Shown: positions 54,001 to 64,000 of the stretch, in pieces
Layout: each line of letters begins with the position of its first letter
Position numbering within the stretch: the first letter of the stretch is position 1
Assembly: GCA_946699065.1 (NCBI GenBank)
Contig: CAMPDV010000512.1
Span: forward strand, 62,001-126,000
Length of the DNA stretch: 64,000 nt
Direction of reading: 5' to 3'
Source of the DNA: Loxodes magnus
Taxonomy: Eukaryota; Ciliophora; Karyorelictea; Loxodida; Loxodidae
The notes under the pieces: model-generated
Databases searched by the model: none
The model's input: the letters and a program-made list of their open reading frames with translations, nothing else
What the model was told of the DNA's origin: nothing
Position numbers and translations under genes: made by a program

Positions 54001-54022
54001 TAAGAAAAGTGAGGTAGAAAAG
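27011..54022 (+). repeat. 27 kb tandem array, about 320 copies of an 84 bp unit
   Basis: The array fills 42% of the window. The basic 84 bp unit encodes, with TAG as glutamine, a 28-residue repeat that can be split as LEVREISKKSEVEK plus QVTESEDQLGNQQK. Units differ at a few fixed sites: AAC/AAA in the QV(T/K) codon, and the bases after AATTAG (GAAAAA, ACAAAA, CAAAAA). Two recurrent length variants break the frame: GAGAGAGATTT (+2) and AATTAGAAAAAC (-1), giving 86 and 83 bp units mixed through most of the array. Some late units carry CAGTTTAGG (+1). Scrambled, shortened units cluster near 29580-29830, 30590-30660, 37600-37720, 40140-40400 and 40990-41240. Charged, 28-residue (four-heptad) periodicity suggests coiled coil if translated. 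As it stands the array cannot be one open frame, either because it is a satellite or because consensus errors remain in it. Confidence 0.95.
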
Positions 54023-54136
54023 CAAGTAAAGTAGTCTAAATTTTCGAAAACATAAATCTAACAATATAGAAAATTTGTATATGAATTATATAAAATTTTT
54101 TTCTCTTAGAATTTTTTTTATTATATATATAATTGA
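52531..54136 (+). CDS. In-frame 3' end of the 28-residue repeat array, possible coiled-coil repeat protein
   Basis: After the last +1 variant near 52530 every unit is exactly 84 bp, or changed by a multiple of three. This includes an irregular unit at about 53800-53850 that is 6 bp longer. The frame stays open without TGA for about 535 codons, leaves the array at 54022 into a unique tail of about 37 residues containing KFVYELYKIFFSQNFFY, and stops at TGA 54134-54136. Residues are mostly Glu, Lys, Gln, Ser and Val, with no signal or membrane segment apart from the aromatic tail. Given no function, I would call it a repeat-rich structural protein if real. The 5' end cannot be placed because the array upstream is out of frame. 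Confidence 0.4.
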
Positions 54137-54289
54137 CTATACTATTTTTTGAATAATATTATTTTTTCTTTGTTTCAAATTTTTTTAATTCATGTAATTA
54201 TGTTAAAAATTAACTATAAAAAACTTTTGATTTTATTTTTAAAATCAAGATTTCTTTAAAGATTGACATTTGTTGAAAAAAGCAAATGC

Positions 54290-55720
54290 CCTATGTTCAA
54301 TAAATCAAAAGAAGATGAAAGCAGTAATGGGGGATTATGAAGAATGATCTGATTTAAGAAAAAAATGCATAAGAAATTTTTAAGAAATGTTATCAAATTG
54401 AATAGGACTTTGATTATTCACAAAAGAGTCAGGCTTCAAGAAAGGTTTTTTTACCGCAATTTCAGAGTAGGAGAGAAAATCTGAAGTGACATCTCTAACC
54501 ACGCTCAGCTTTATTAACCCACTTTTCAGTAGATTTATTAGATCTTCAGAGAATTATTTTTGAAAATTTCTAAAAATGCGAAATGAAATAAACTTCTTTC
54601 TATACAACTTAATTCACTGAAAGAATAAATCTAATGCCTGATCATTAACGTGAACACGTTAAGATAAGAAATTAATTACTACATGACTGAACTCAGCAAT
54701 CATCCTTGTTTATTAGAATTAACTAGAAAATCAAGCAGACAGAAAATAAATTAAACTAATTCGCTGAGATTACTTAGAGTTCGTTTCTAAAAATCTTTCT
54801 CACAACGATTCTATTGATATAGTTCCAGTAATTCAACCAGCAAAAAGAAATAGAATGAAGGAAAAACCTAAATGCTGTTTCTGCTGAAAACCTGGTCATT
54901 TTGTAAGATAATGCTGGAAATATTAAAAAAAACAAAATGAAGAAAATTAAAAAAAATTAAAAAAAATTGAATAAATTTAGCTGATTGTATGTTACTCAAG
55001 AAGTTAAAATTTATAGACTAAAGATAGCAAACGTTAAAAATTAGTAAATCGGTCCTGAAGAAAATATATGATTTAGACCCTTGTAAATAATTGGAATTGA
55101 ACTAGATTTTAACCAAATTCCTTTAATAAAACCTGGAGAAAAAAGTAATAGTCGATATGTAATAATGAAGCATAAGACAGAAGAAGACTATGATGAATAT
55201 ATCCAGAATTCCTTTATTTTAACATTTATAAACATTATATCAGTGATGATCCTAATGAAAAGTGGTATCACTTTAATTAATTATTATTATTATTATTCGA
55301 TGTAGTATGAGGTACGGTTAAACTCGAAAAATTTATAAGAAAATAAGAAATAAAACATTGAATATAAGTAGATTAAATAGTAAAAGACTATATAAGTATA
55401 GTTTTAAAGCAGAGGAAAAAAGGATATCAAGAAGGAATAATTGATCGAAAGATAATATTGGAAAATATTATAGGGCTGGAAAAGGTTAATTCATTTGAAT
55501 ATATAAAAACTTAATAAAAAGAAAAAGATATAGAAATAATTATGAAATGGAAATATAAGATAAAATTCAAAAGGCTTATAGTGAGGGAATAGTAAAAAGA
55601 AGAATAATAAATAGTAGAAGGAAGAAGAAGAATAACAAAGGATTGACGAAATAATAGAGGAATATTTATTACCACAAGGTATCTTGGAGGAAGAATTTGT
55701 ATTCAATTGACTTTTTATTG
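54290..55720 (+). mobile_element. Gag-like retroelement relic with CCHC zinc knuckle
   Basis: A plus-strand stretch reads as a basic, gag-like protein (for example PVIQPAKRNRMKEKPK) followed at 54873-54914 by a C-x2-C-x4-H-x4-C zinc knuckle and a lysine-rich tail. This arrangement is typical of the nucleocapsid part of LTR retroelement gag proteins. I found no protease, integrase or reverse transcriptase and no terminal repeats, so it is an old, broken partial copy with several breaks. A perfect palindrome, TTAACGTG-AA-CACGTTAA, lies at about 54645-54662. The right boundary near 55720 is set where AG-rich sequence gives way to plain AT-rich DNA. Confidence 0.5.
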
Positions 55721-55739
55721 TGCTACGCGCACTTTAATC

Positions 55740-58370
55740 AAAGTTTTTTTTTTGCAATTTCTCCTGTTTTAAATCATATATTAAGATATATTATATTTTT
55801 TTATAGTAGATCAATTGTTTTTACGATAGTGCATTTTTTTATGCTGGATCAGCTTGCTTATTGCTGTTAAGTTTAAAATGTATTACAAATTAATTACTAT
55901 TGTTAAGCTGTTAAATACCTATTTTAGTTCTATCAAAGTTTTCTTTGAAAGTCTTTTTCCATTTTTACATTAGACCAAGAATCATCTTTAAAACTTGTTC
56001 CGTTTATTCTGTTCCGATAAAGTAAATTTTATAGCTAATTTAGGATTATAAAATTTCAATCAATATGAGACTTAATTTTTTGCACTTGGCTTACTTTCTT
56101 AATATTTTTGAATTTATTTATATTGGTAATTTACATGTCTTTTTCTTATTTTGAATAAGAGTTTTTTTCACTCCAATTATTCTCTTATAAAATTAAATTT
56201 GAAGTAGTGAAATTAATTATCTCTTAGTTATATTAAATCTATTTTTGTAGATATTTTATTATTCTCTTAAGTTTTAATATTATTTTAGATTCTTTATTGT
56301 GGTAATTTATTATATAATAAGAAAGATAATAAAATTAAAATTTTGTATTTAAAGTTTTATTATATTAATCTTTATATTTTTCTTAATTATCTATTATTTA
56401 ACTTTAATTTTATTTATATAGATTTTACTTTATTTTATTGAAATTAAATTATGTTTGAATTTTTAATGTTGGTAACATAGTAATTTAAGTCTGGTTTAAC
56501 TTAAATAGTTTCTAAATATTAATAGGGTTATAGTATGATTTGATAATGTAAATAATGAATATTTGTATTATAATAGAGAATTAATTTTTAATGTTTTTTA
56601 GTTAATCTAAAGTACTTATAATAGCAAAATGAAATATTGTAGTTATGTTTATCTATTTAATATGCTAGCCTAAGCATTTTATTGTTATGCATAATTTTTG
56701 TTAATAATAGTATTTGTTTATTTACTCTAGCTATTATTTGGTTTGTTTAATGATGATATACTAATTGAATAATGAATAATTAGAGTAAATAAAGGTAATT
56801 TAATGAATTAATTGGTTATTAATTTAAATTAACTAAGTATATAAAGTTTTGATTGGTGTCTAATTTAAGTTAAACTTAAATAATATGGCTTCTAAAGTAT
56901 TTGATAATTTAACTTATACTTATTTCTATATTATTACTTTCTTTTATTTTTCTTTTTGGTATTATTTTATTAATATTATAAAATATAGTTTTGAAATACT
57001 AATATAAACTAAAGATACCATTTACATTTATAATTTAAAGAAATATTTATGTTAAAATACTATAATTTAAAAGTTTAAATCATATTTCTGGTTTAAAGAA
57101 CTAACTATTTAGTACATTTTTTAAATAAAACTATTAGTTTAGTATACTTCTTAAAAGATAAAAGCAAGCTATTTTATGTTAAATAGTTAATAGATTTAAT
57201 TTAATAAATACAACATATTTATTTAAATATAAAGCTATTTTCATTTATTTTTAATTCATTTTATTATTCAATTACATAATAATTAGATATTACCAATATA
57301 TGTTATATCATATATTTATAATATCATTTTTAATTATTCATAGATTAAATATTTCTTATGCTATTTTAATTAACATATTAAATTTATATTTACTATCTAG
57401 AGAATATTATTTTGCTTATTAGTATATTTAAAGCCTAAATATACTAGTATTACCATGCTCCTTAATATTCAATTATAAAGGAATTATTTATAGACTATAT
57501 ATTATTTCTTTAGAGATTTAGTTATTATTATCTTATCATTTTCTATATCTATTTTACTTGTAACTTTTGCAATTTTTAATTTTCTTTTACTTATTTAAGT
57601 TTCATTTTTTTAATTAAATATTAAGATATAATCGAATTTGAATATACTCTAAAGCCTCTTTTAGTATTACAATTTTTTAATTTTTATTGAGCATATTAAT
57701 ATTAGATTTAATGAAGTATTTAATTTATGGCTTTTTCCTTTTAGCATTTATTTATCATCAAACAATTTTATAAAATTATATCTTAAATTATTTATATTAA
57801 TATCAATTTAATCTTCATTCTTTTGTAATATTAATCATATATTTCTTCCTTGTATATTTAAATTTTAATAATATCAGCAAAATTTGATTTAAATAAGATT
57901 GAAATTTAGAAATATTATAAAATATTAAATTACTTAATATTTCCCTATTCTTAATATATTTTGCTTATAAATTTAAATTTTATATTTTAATTTATTTACC
58001 AAATTTATATTTATAACTGCATAGACTATTATTTTAATATTAACTAGCTTTTTAATTAGATGGAGATTAGTTTAATTAATTTAAATTAGTTACTTTTAGT
58101 ACTATAATTTATTTATTTTCCTTAATTTTTTTATTTATATGCTTTTAGTTTACTAAGCTTAGTTAATTTATATCATTAACATATTTTTATTATTCTTAAT
58201 CTATTTATATTTCCCTTGCTTAAGCTTTTAGATTGGTTATTTGGAGAGAAATATCTTAATATTTTAAGATTAATAGTGTTGAGTGTTAATTAAGTAAATT
58301 TAATAAAAATTAAATTTGAAAAAACATTAGAGTAAAAATAAAAAAAGGCTATTATAAATAAATAAATTTT
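55740..58370. other. AT-rich intergenic region, nothing recognised
   Basis: About 2.6 kb of AT-rich DNA, T-rich on the plus strand, without a GC-rich island, tandem array or protein-like reading that I would defend. It begins after a small hairpin, GTGC-TACGC-GCAC, near 55720. Confidence 0.5.
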
Positions 58371-58376
58371 ATTATA

Positions 58377-58408
58377 GAGCGCCTAGCACTCTCGTTGGTA
58401 CGCAGCTC
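58377..58408. other. Short GC-rich inverted repeat
   Basis: GAGCGC (58377-58382) faces GC-A-GCTC (58402-58408) across a loop of about 19 bases (CTAGCACTCTCGTTGGTAC). It stands out from the AT-rich surroundings and marks the left edge of the repeat block that follows. It might be an element end or a small RNA hairpin. Confidence 0.35.
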
Positions 58409-58444
58409 TTTAAAAAAATGTTTCATAATGACAAGAATGTTTGT

Positions 58445-58560
58445 TACTGATAAAATTATCAGATACTGATAAACCTTGTTCAATACTGGTATAATTATTC
58501 AGTACTGATAAAAATGTTCAATACTGATATAATTTTAGAATACTCGTAATCTTTAATACT
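58445..58560. repeat. Minisatellite of (TTCA)ATACTGATA units
   Basis: Five or six imperfect units of about 20-25 bp built around AATACTGATAAAA or AGTACTGATAAAA. It sits immediately before the duplicated GC-rich block. Confidence 0.65.
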
Positions 58561-58870
58561 TGCTGGAGGTCCAAGGACATGGCAGGATTGTGTCTCATTG
58601 CATCGCCAAAGTAGAGGACGACATGTGTCAATTATGGGTACTTAAATTCCCCACCTCTGATGAAGCTCGCAATATTATTTCTTTTTCGTTCCAGAATTAA
58701 AAATAAACTAAGCCAAGCCAAGCCAAGCCAGTGTCGAAGGTCTAAGAATCTTATGTCTCGAGGCCAAACCAAAGCAGAGGAAGACATAAAGTCGATTATG
58801 GGTACTTAACTTCCCCAACCTCAGATGAAGATGACCTTGTTGTTCACCTTCGAACAACTATGGCTGTTTT
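58561..58870 (+). repeat. Duplicated GC-rich block of about 130 bp, with (CCAAG)n between the copies
   Basis: Two diverged direct copies, about 58561-58680 and 58735-58860. Both begin with GAAGGTC or GAGGTCC and run through AAAG(T/C)AGAGGA. Both then contain the best conserved part, TATGGGTACTTAA followed by TTCCCC and ACCTC-x-GATGAAG (58633-58665 and 58797-58830). Four AAGCC/CCAAG units lie between them at about 58709-58730. The conserved GATGAAG resembles a C box of a snoRNA, but no matching D box pair was found. A small RNA pair or a short dispersed element are both possible. Confidence 0.55.
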
Positions 58871-61000
58871 AAAAAATAAAAAATATTAATAAAATATCTT
58901 TGATAGAACTAATTTAATATTAAATAAAATGATATATATCTCTTTATAAAAATTTAGAGATTTAATAAAGTTAGTAGAAATAAACTAAGAATATGTTAAA
59001 TAAAAATTTAAAGCTTATAAAATTAAAAGAAATTAGGCTACTCAAAAATCTATTTTAATTTTTTTTTTTATCAGTCATTTAAGACTTGGAAAATAAAATA
59101 AAATTTAAGAATAGGCTGCTAATCACTTAATTAAATTAAAAATGAAAAACATTTCTTTAAGATTAACTATTTAGCTAGTTTTAATAATTTTTTATATTAA
59201 ACATCTTTATAGAACTGTTTATATAAAATGTATAAACTGCTATCATAATAATCTTCTTTAAAAGAGTTAATTTAATTTTACAATTAAGCTTTTACCCACA
59301 TTTATAATAAATTACTTTTTACTTTTTGCTGATTAAACTATTTCTCCTAATTTATGTTTTACTTAATTATAAAATTCTAGTTCTTTTTAATTTTAGAAAA
59401 TAGCTTTAAAAATAATTTTAGATTTTATCAATAAATATATGTATTTTAATCTTGAAGTTAGTTAGCAGTAATACAGCTTACTATATCAACTAATTAATCA
59501 TTTTTTCTTTTAAAATTATCTTCACCTTTTTATTTATAAAAATCAAAACTTATTAAGTTTAGAGAACTAAAGAAATTAAGTAGTTTAATAGCATAGCTAA
59601 CTTAATGAAAAATAAATTAAAATACTAAAGTCTAAAAGGATATAAGATTAAAATAATAGTTAATTGCTTTAAATATAATTTAATTACTAAATAGTAAATA
59701 ATATATCTATTAAAGTTTATAAATACAAGATTAGTAGATAATATTTATCATACTATCTATAGCATAGAACTATCTATATATGATAAATAAAATATTAAAA
59801 TCATTTAAAAACATTAAATCAAAGATAAAGTTGTAATCAACAATTAAAATCTTAATCCAATTTTAAACTAAAACTAATTATCTAAGAATAATATACACGG
59901 AGGCAATTAAATATCTTAAATAAATTTATAGAAATTTAATTGTTTTTTATTAAAGAAATTAATGAAATAAAATATAAAAAATAAAAGGAAATTAAAATAT
60001 TTTTTTGCAAAAATACAATTAGATAAAAAGCAGTTATAGGTTAAATAAAATTAATTTAATAAATATTTGTTTAAGATTCCAAATAAGAAGAATATTCAAT
60101 GATTATTTATAATCTAATAGTAATTTGTGCATGCTTAATTAAATTAAATTTGTTATTTACAATAGATAAAATAGAAATTAAATTAAATCAAAAATATTTA
60201 AAAGATAAGAAAATTTTTCAAACATATAAAGAAAAAGAAGTTAGTTGCATAAATAAAATTAATTTTATTTAAAAAAATGAACAGAAAATAAAAATTGAAA
60301 GTTTAATATAAGGAATTAAAGGAATTTATCTCTTCTCAACCAATTGATAACAATTAAGCTATGTAAAATAATTCAGATATATAATTTCAATATAAAGCAG
60401 CAAAGAAATTCTTTTTGTATAGAGTTAGAAAATTTAACTTTAAGTGTAATTAGTATATTAATTAATGCAGATCTAAAGTCTAAACAAACTTAATACTAAA
60501 AGTTTGTAACGAGATATGATATATAACTTGATAAAAAGTTAGGAACTTAAGGTCCTATAAACAAGAAGAAAGAGTAGGTAACAAATTAACTATAGCTTAT
60601 TTTAATTAAAACAGTCAAAATGAAGAATTAGGTTAATAGTAAGAATAGAGTTAAAAATCTCATATTCATATTTAAAGGTAGCTAAAGTAAAAAAAGATTT
60701 AAGGTAAATTCATCTTTTAAATATTAAAAACAACCAAACAAGAGATATAATAAATTACTAAAAAGTCTATTTTAAATTAAAATTAGCATCCTTAGCCTTT
60801 CTTTAAAATAAATTTGTCTTAATTTAAGAGGAAAATTTAATGTAGCTATCTTAACAATATAAGATGGATAGGGAGAAATAGGATCTACTAATTACACTTT
60901 GTAAAAGAGTAACTTGTGATAGACTAAAGAGTGATGAGTTCTTTAAAATATTTTCTAATTTCTTTCACCTTCATAAGATATAGATGAAGATTTAAAAGGA
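58870..61000. other. AT-rich region, A-rich on the plus strand from about 59560
   Basis: No tandem array, GC-rich island or confident gene. From about 59560 the plus strand becomes A-rich, as seen over coding strands in this window, so the candidate gene to the right might begin here, but no start can be chosen: with TAA/TAG as glutamine all three plus frames look open. Confidence 0.4.
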
Positions 61001-61019
61001 TAAACAATAACCAGATCAA

Positions 61020-63184
61020 TAACCTTTAAATTCATAGAGCAAGAATCGAGTAGAGGAAGAATGGCTGGATTTGAAACAATATTTCTAACTATCTAAGCTT
61101 TAAGTCTAAATTTGTTAAGGAATTTCACTACTGAGATTTCTTAGAAAGAAAACTAAACTTTCGAAGACTATAACTCAAGGTAAAATAATTCTACATCAGA
61201 ATAAATGACAAGAAAAATACACTTCAAGTGAAAATAGAGCTTTTGACTGATGAAAAATAAATCTTTAGAGGAAGTAATTTTACTCGAGAGAGTAGAATGT
61301 TTCTAGTAGATTATTTAACCATATTTAAGATAAAATTAAGATATTAAAAGGTATTCAGAAAGGAGATACTAATAAAATTCAAATTCTAGCGAATTTTAAA
61401 AAAGTACTGGTACATAAAAGCAGATATCCAAGTTCAATGAAAGGTATCTTTATAATTCAATTAAGATAAGTTTGTTTAATAAGTCGGTGTGTTGGGGAAT
61501 AATAGAATTGCTTTTCAAGTTTTGATATATGAGATCTTAAAATAAAAACAAGCTAATATGACGTTATAATTATTTTCTAAGGAATATAACTTCTTAAGTA
61601 ACTACTACATTAAGGAAAATAGGAAAATAAATTAAGTATTTTTAATAGGACACATTTGCAAAACTAGTCAATTTAGAGTTAACTTGATATTAATCCAAAA
61701 CGAACATAATCATCTTAAAAACTTAAAAAATTGAGTAAGAAGTTTAGAAGATCTTTTTAAAACTCTGAAAATAAGGAAAAGATAAATAAGTACTCATAGA
61801 ATAAAAAAATGAAATACACAAGTAGACGAAATCAATTAGCATCTCAAAACATAAAAGAATAAAAGTTTGTACAAATTATCTAGGACTAAATCCTTTACAT
61901 ATTTCATTTAAGAACATTTCTTAAAAGATCTTTTAAAACAGAATTCCTCTTATAGAATTTTTGACATTGCAAGAAGCTTCAAGTGACCTTTTTTAGTTAA
62001 AAAAGACTTGCAATATTTAGAACGCTAAATAAATGCAAATAAAACCTTTTAATTGCTAGAAAAATGCGATTCTAAGCTTTAACGATGAATTTGGAGAGAA
62101 GAATAAATTCTAAAAAGCAACACGCAGACATTATGGGGAGAACTCTGAATTATATATCAATAATAAACAACTCTGATACTAAACTGAATATTGAATCAAT
62201 TGCTGGCTTAAATTCTTTCAAAAGCTGAAAATAATAGGGATATATAATTAACAAGACTCCGAAAATTAGTTCTTTCTAGCTGTAAAAGAGGAGTGATGAT
62301 ATACCAGCCAATATTACAAATATTTCAAGTGCAAATTATAGAAACTTTTCCCTATTCTAAAGCAGAAAGAGCAATCTTTAATAATATTAGCAAGGCTTTC
62401 TAAGTCCTTAGAAGAAGAGCTAGCTTTCCTCAAAATATTTTACAAATAGAAAGGAAATTTTCAGGGAAATAAATAGATTATTTTAGGATTACAATAACAT
62501 TTTTTGATCGTACTACTAAAGAATGTAACCTAATGTATTCTCTCCTTAAGGTAACAAGTAGCAAATCACAGTAATTCAAAATAAGACCTTAATAAGCCAA
62601 AGTCTTACAATAGCGAAACAAGTGAAGAATTAAGGTAAGAACAAACTTACTTAAAAAGAACATTTAAAGTAATCTTCTACAAGTATCTTCAACTTATCCT
62701 TAGAAGGAACTAACTAATCAAAAGCAAGAAAAGGAGATTTACTAAAAGAATACCATCAGAATAAGAGAATACGTAATTACTCTTTATAATATCAGGATAA
62801 TGTAAAAGCTAATCTTGGCGATCTTTAATAGCAAACATAAAACATTCAGCCTTTGATTAATTATTTTAGACTCAATTAAATCAGATTCTTTAAGAATAAA
62901 ATAATATAAAAGGTTATAATCAATTCCAATAGATTTCTTAATACGACATGTAACTAGAACAGATAATATTGAGATCCTTAGTGATGAATTAGCAATTTAA
63001 AACATTTTAACCTATTTTAAACTAGGCTATTAGTAAACTTGAACGAGGTCTTGCTAATGGGATACTTAAAAAGAGATATTTATCGTAGCAGCTAAGTATA
63101 GTGTAAAGAGTATTTTAATGTCTAGAAGAAAAAGAAGGCAGCTTGTCTAATAATAGTATTTCCAAACTATCTTTTGTGCTGTGA
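61020..63184 (+). CDS. Candidate large hypothetical protein or its remnant
   Basis: The best part is 62300-63184: one plus frame stays free of TGA for about 295 codons, where four or five would be expected by chance, and then ends at TGA 63182-63184. It contains normal-looking stretches such as LARLSKSLEEELAFLKIF and LVMNQQFKTFQPILNQAISK, rich in Gln, Leu, Lys and Asn, with about 26 TAA/TAG codons. Upstream to about 61020 protein-like readings continue, but in more than one frame and with scattered TGA. That could mean Trp codons, a frameshift, short introns, or decay. Beyond 63184 the same frame also reads on to the window edge with a hydrophobic stretch near 63540-63650 if TGA is Trp. No domain is recognised. 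I am fairly confident that something is or was coding here, but not about its exact structure. Confidence 0.35.
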
Positions 63185-64000
63185 AAGTGATAAAGTACAA
63201 GGAAGTGGAGAGATGATTGAAACTTGCTGAAGTAAATCAAATACTCTTAAAGAAACAAAAGCACTTCAAAAAATGGCTATTTGTATTCTACAAAGTAGCT
63301 AAATAAATTTAGCATTGAAATTTCTTCAGATAAAAGAGAAGAGTAAATATTACAGTAGAGACGACCTAAAGAGTAAACTTTCTTTATTTTTCTTATTCAT
63401 TTTATAAAATCGATTAAAGATATTCTCCAAATAAAATGGTTAAACATGAAAAGACACTATAATAAAATAAGTTTAGAGGATTTGAAGTGACTAACTTTAA
63501 CTAAATTCGTATCAAAAGTATCTTATGTCATTATTACTTAACTGTGAAGATTCTTTAATATTTATTTAAATTTATTAGTCTTTGTCTATTAAAACCTGTT
63601 TTCAATGAAGAGATCTTTAATTTATCTTAGTATTATAAATATCCATCTTGTGAATGTTTAATAACAATCTACTATTTAAAAAGCCTTAGAAAGTTATCTT
63701 TCATATAGTAGCATTTATTAACTTAATAGCTTCTATTATATATAATTAAACTAAATCTTATCTTATTAACATTTACAGCTTTTAGATTTATGATTATTAT
63801 TTATAGATATTCATTATCAATATTTTGCTTACTAAGTAATTATAGAGCTGTTTTTATAAATTGATATCATCTTTAAACAAAATATTACTTCTCTAACTTC
63901 TTCAGTTGCTACCCTAAAAAATCAATATTCTATCATCTAAATTGAAATACCTTAAGGTATTAAGACTATCAATTTAACTACCTTAGACTTTTCTTTCAGA

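Noticed and set aside
27011-54022. CRISPR-like array
   Set aside because: There are no unique spacers; the whole 84 bp unit repeats and the context is eukaryotic.
59880-63420. A single 3.5 kb plus-strand gene in the frame starting at line positions such as 61021
   Set aside because: It reads like protein at first, but its TGA frequency is what chance predicts, and another frame over 62300-63184 has none. With TAA/TAG as Gln, AT-rich DNA gives convincing-looking frames everywhere.

Overview
ORGANISM. The window is AT-rich throughout and reads as ciliate nuclear DNA. Its one unmistakable gene, a protein kinase fused to a WD40 propeller at 21798-23717, only makes sense if TAA and TAG are read as glutamine: about 29 such codons lie inside it, several within conserved kinase sequence, and the gene ends on TGA. 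Four further TGA codons fall in frame at one position of four WD40 blades where tryptophan fits. This suggests a karyorelict-like code (TAA/TAG = Gln, TGA = Trp or stop by context). A Tetrahymena-type code with a recently broken gene is the alternative. Such a code leaves few or no stop codons, so an open frame proves little and most other coding calls here are deliberately weak.

LAYOUT. (1) 1-16.9 kb: two diverged inverted copies of a long element (about 1-5640 and 11650-16900) around a 6 kb spacer. The left copy carries an 850 bp insertion with CCHC zinc-knuckle sequence, an 8 bp target duplication and a (TTATG)5 tail. The spacer holds two GC-rich islands with strong inverted repeats (6670-6856 and 9855-10137), probably small structured RNAs, and a stray 178 bp piece of WD40 DNA (11018-11195). 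(2) 16.9-21.8 kb: AT-rich, with one weak coding candidate on the minus strand. (3) 21.8-23.7 kb: the kinase-WD40 gene. (4) 23.8-26.4 kb: about 20 copies of a 57 bp repeat, each with the palindrome TTCTAGAA, then a small family of hairpin-bearing GC-rich modules and a minisatellite. (5) 27.0-54.0 kb: an uninterrupted array of about 320 copies of an 84 bp repeat, 42% of the window. Its last 1.6 kb is a clean open frame of 28-residue charged repeats ending on TGA; most of the rest is out of frame from unit to unit. (6) 54.2-55.7 kb: an old gag-like retroelement relic. (7) 55.7-64 kb: AT-rich, with a GC-rich duplicated block at 58.4-58.9 kb and a plus-strand coding candidate from about 61 kb, best supported at 62300-63184.

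MOST INTERESTING. The first five WD40 blades are almost identical in DNA, yet the differences between them are nearly all amino-acid-changing and confined to repeat positions 4, 5, 7, 23 and 25. From memory these match the hypervariable ligand-facing positions of the fungal HNWD incompatibility proteins. The loose WD40 fragment 10 kb upstream varies at the same positions. This looks like a kinase with a rapidly reshuffled recognition propeller, possibly with a donor reservoir. All coordinates and repeat counts were read by eye; boundaries of diffuse features are approximate.
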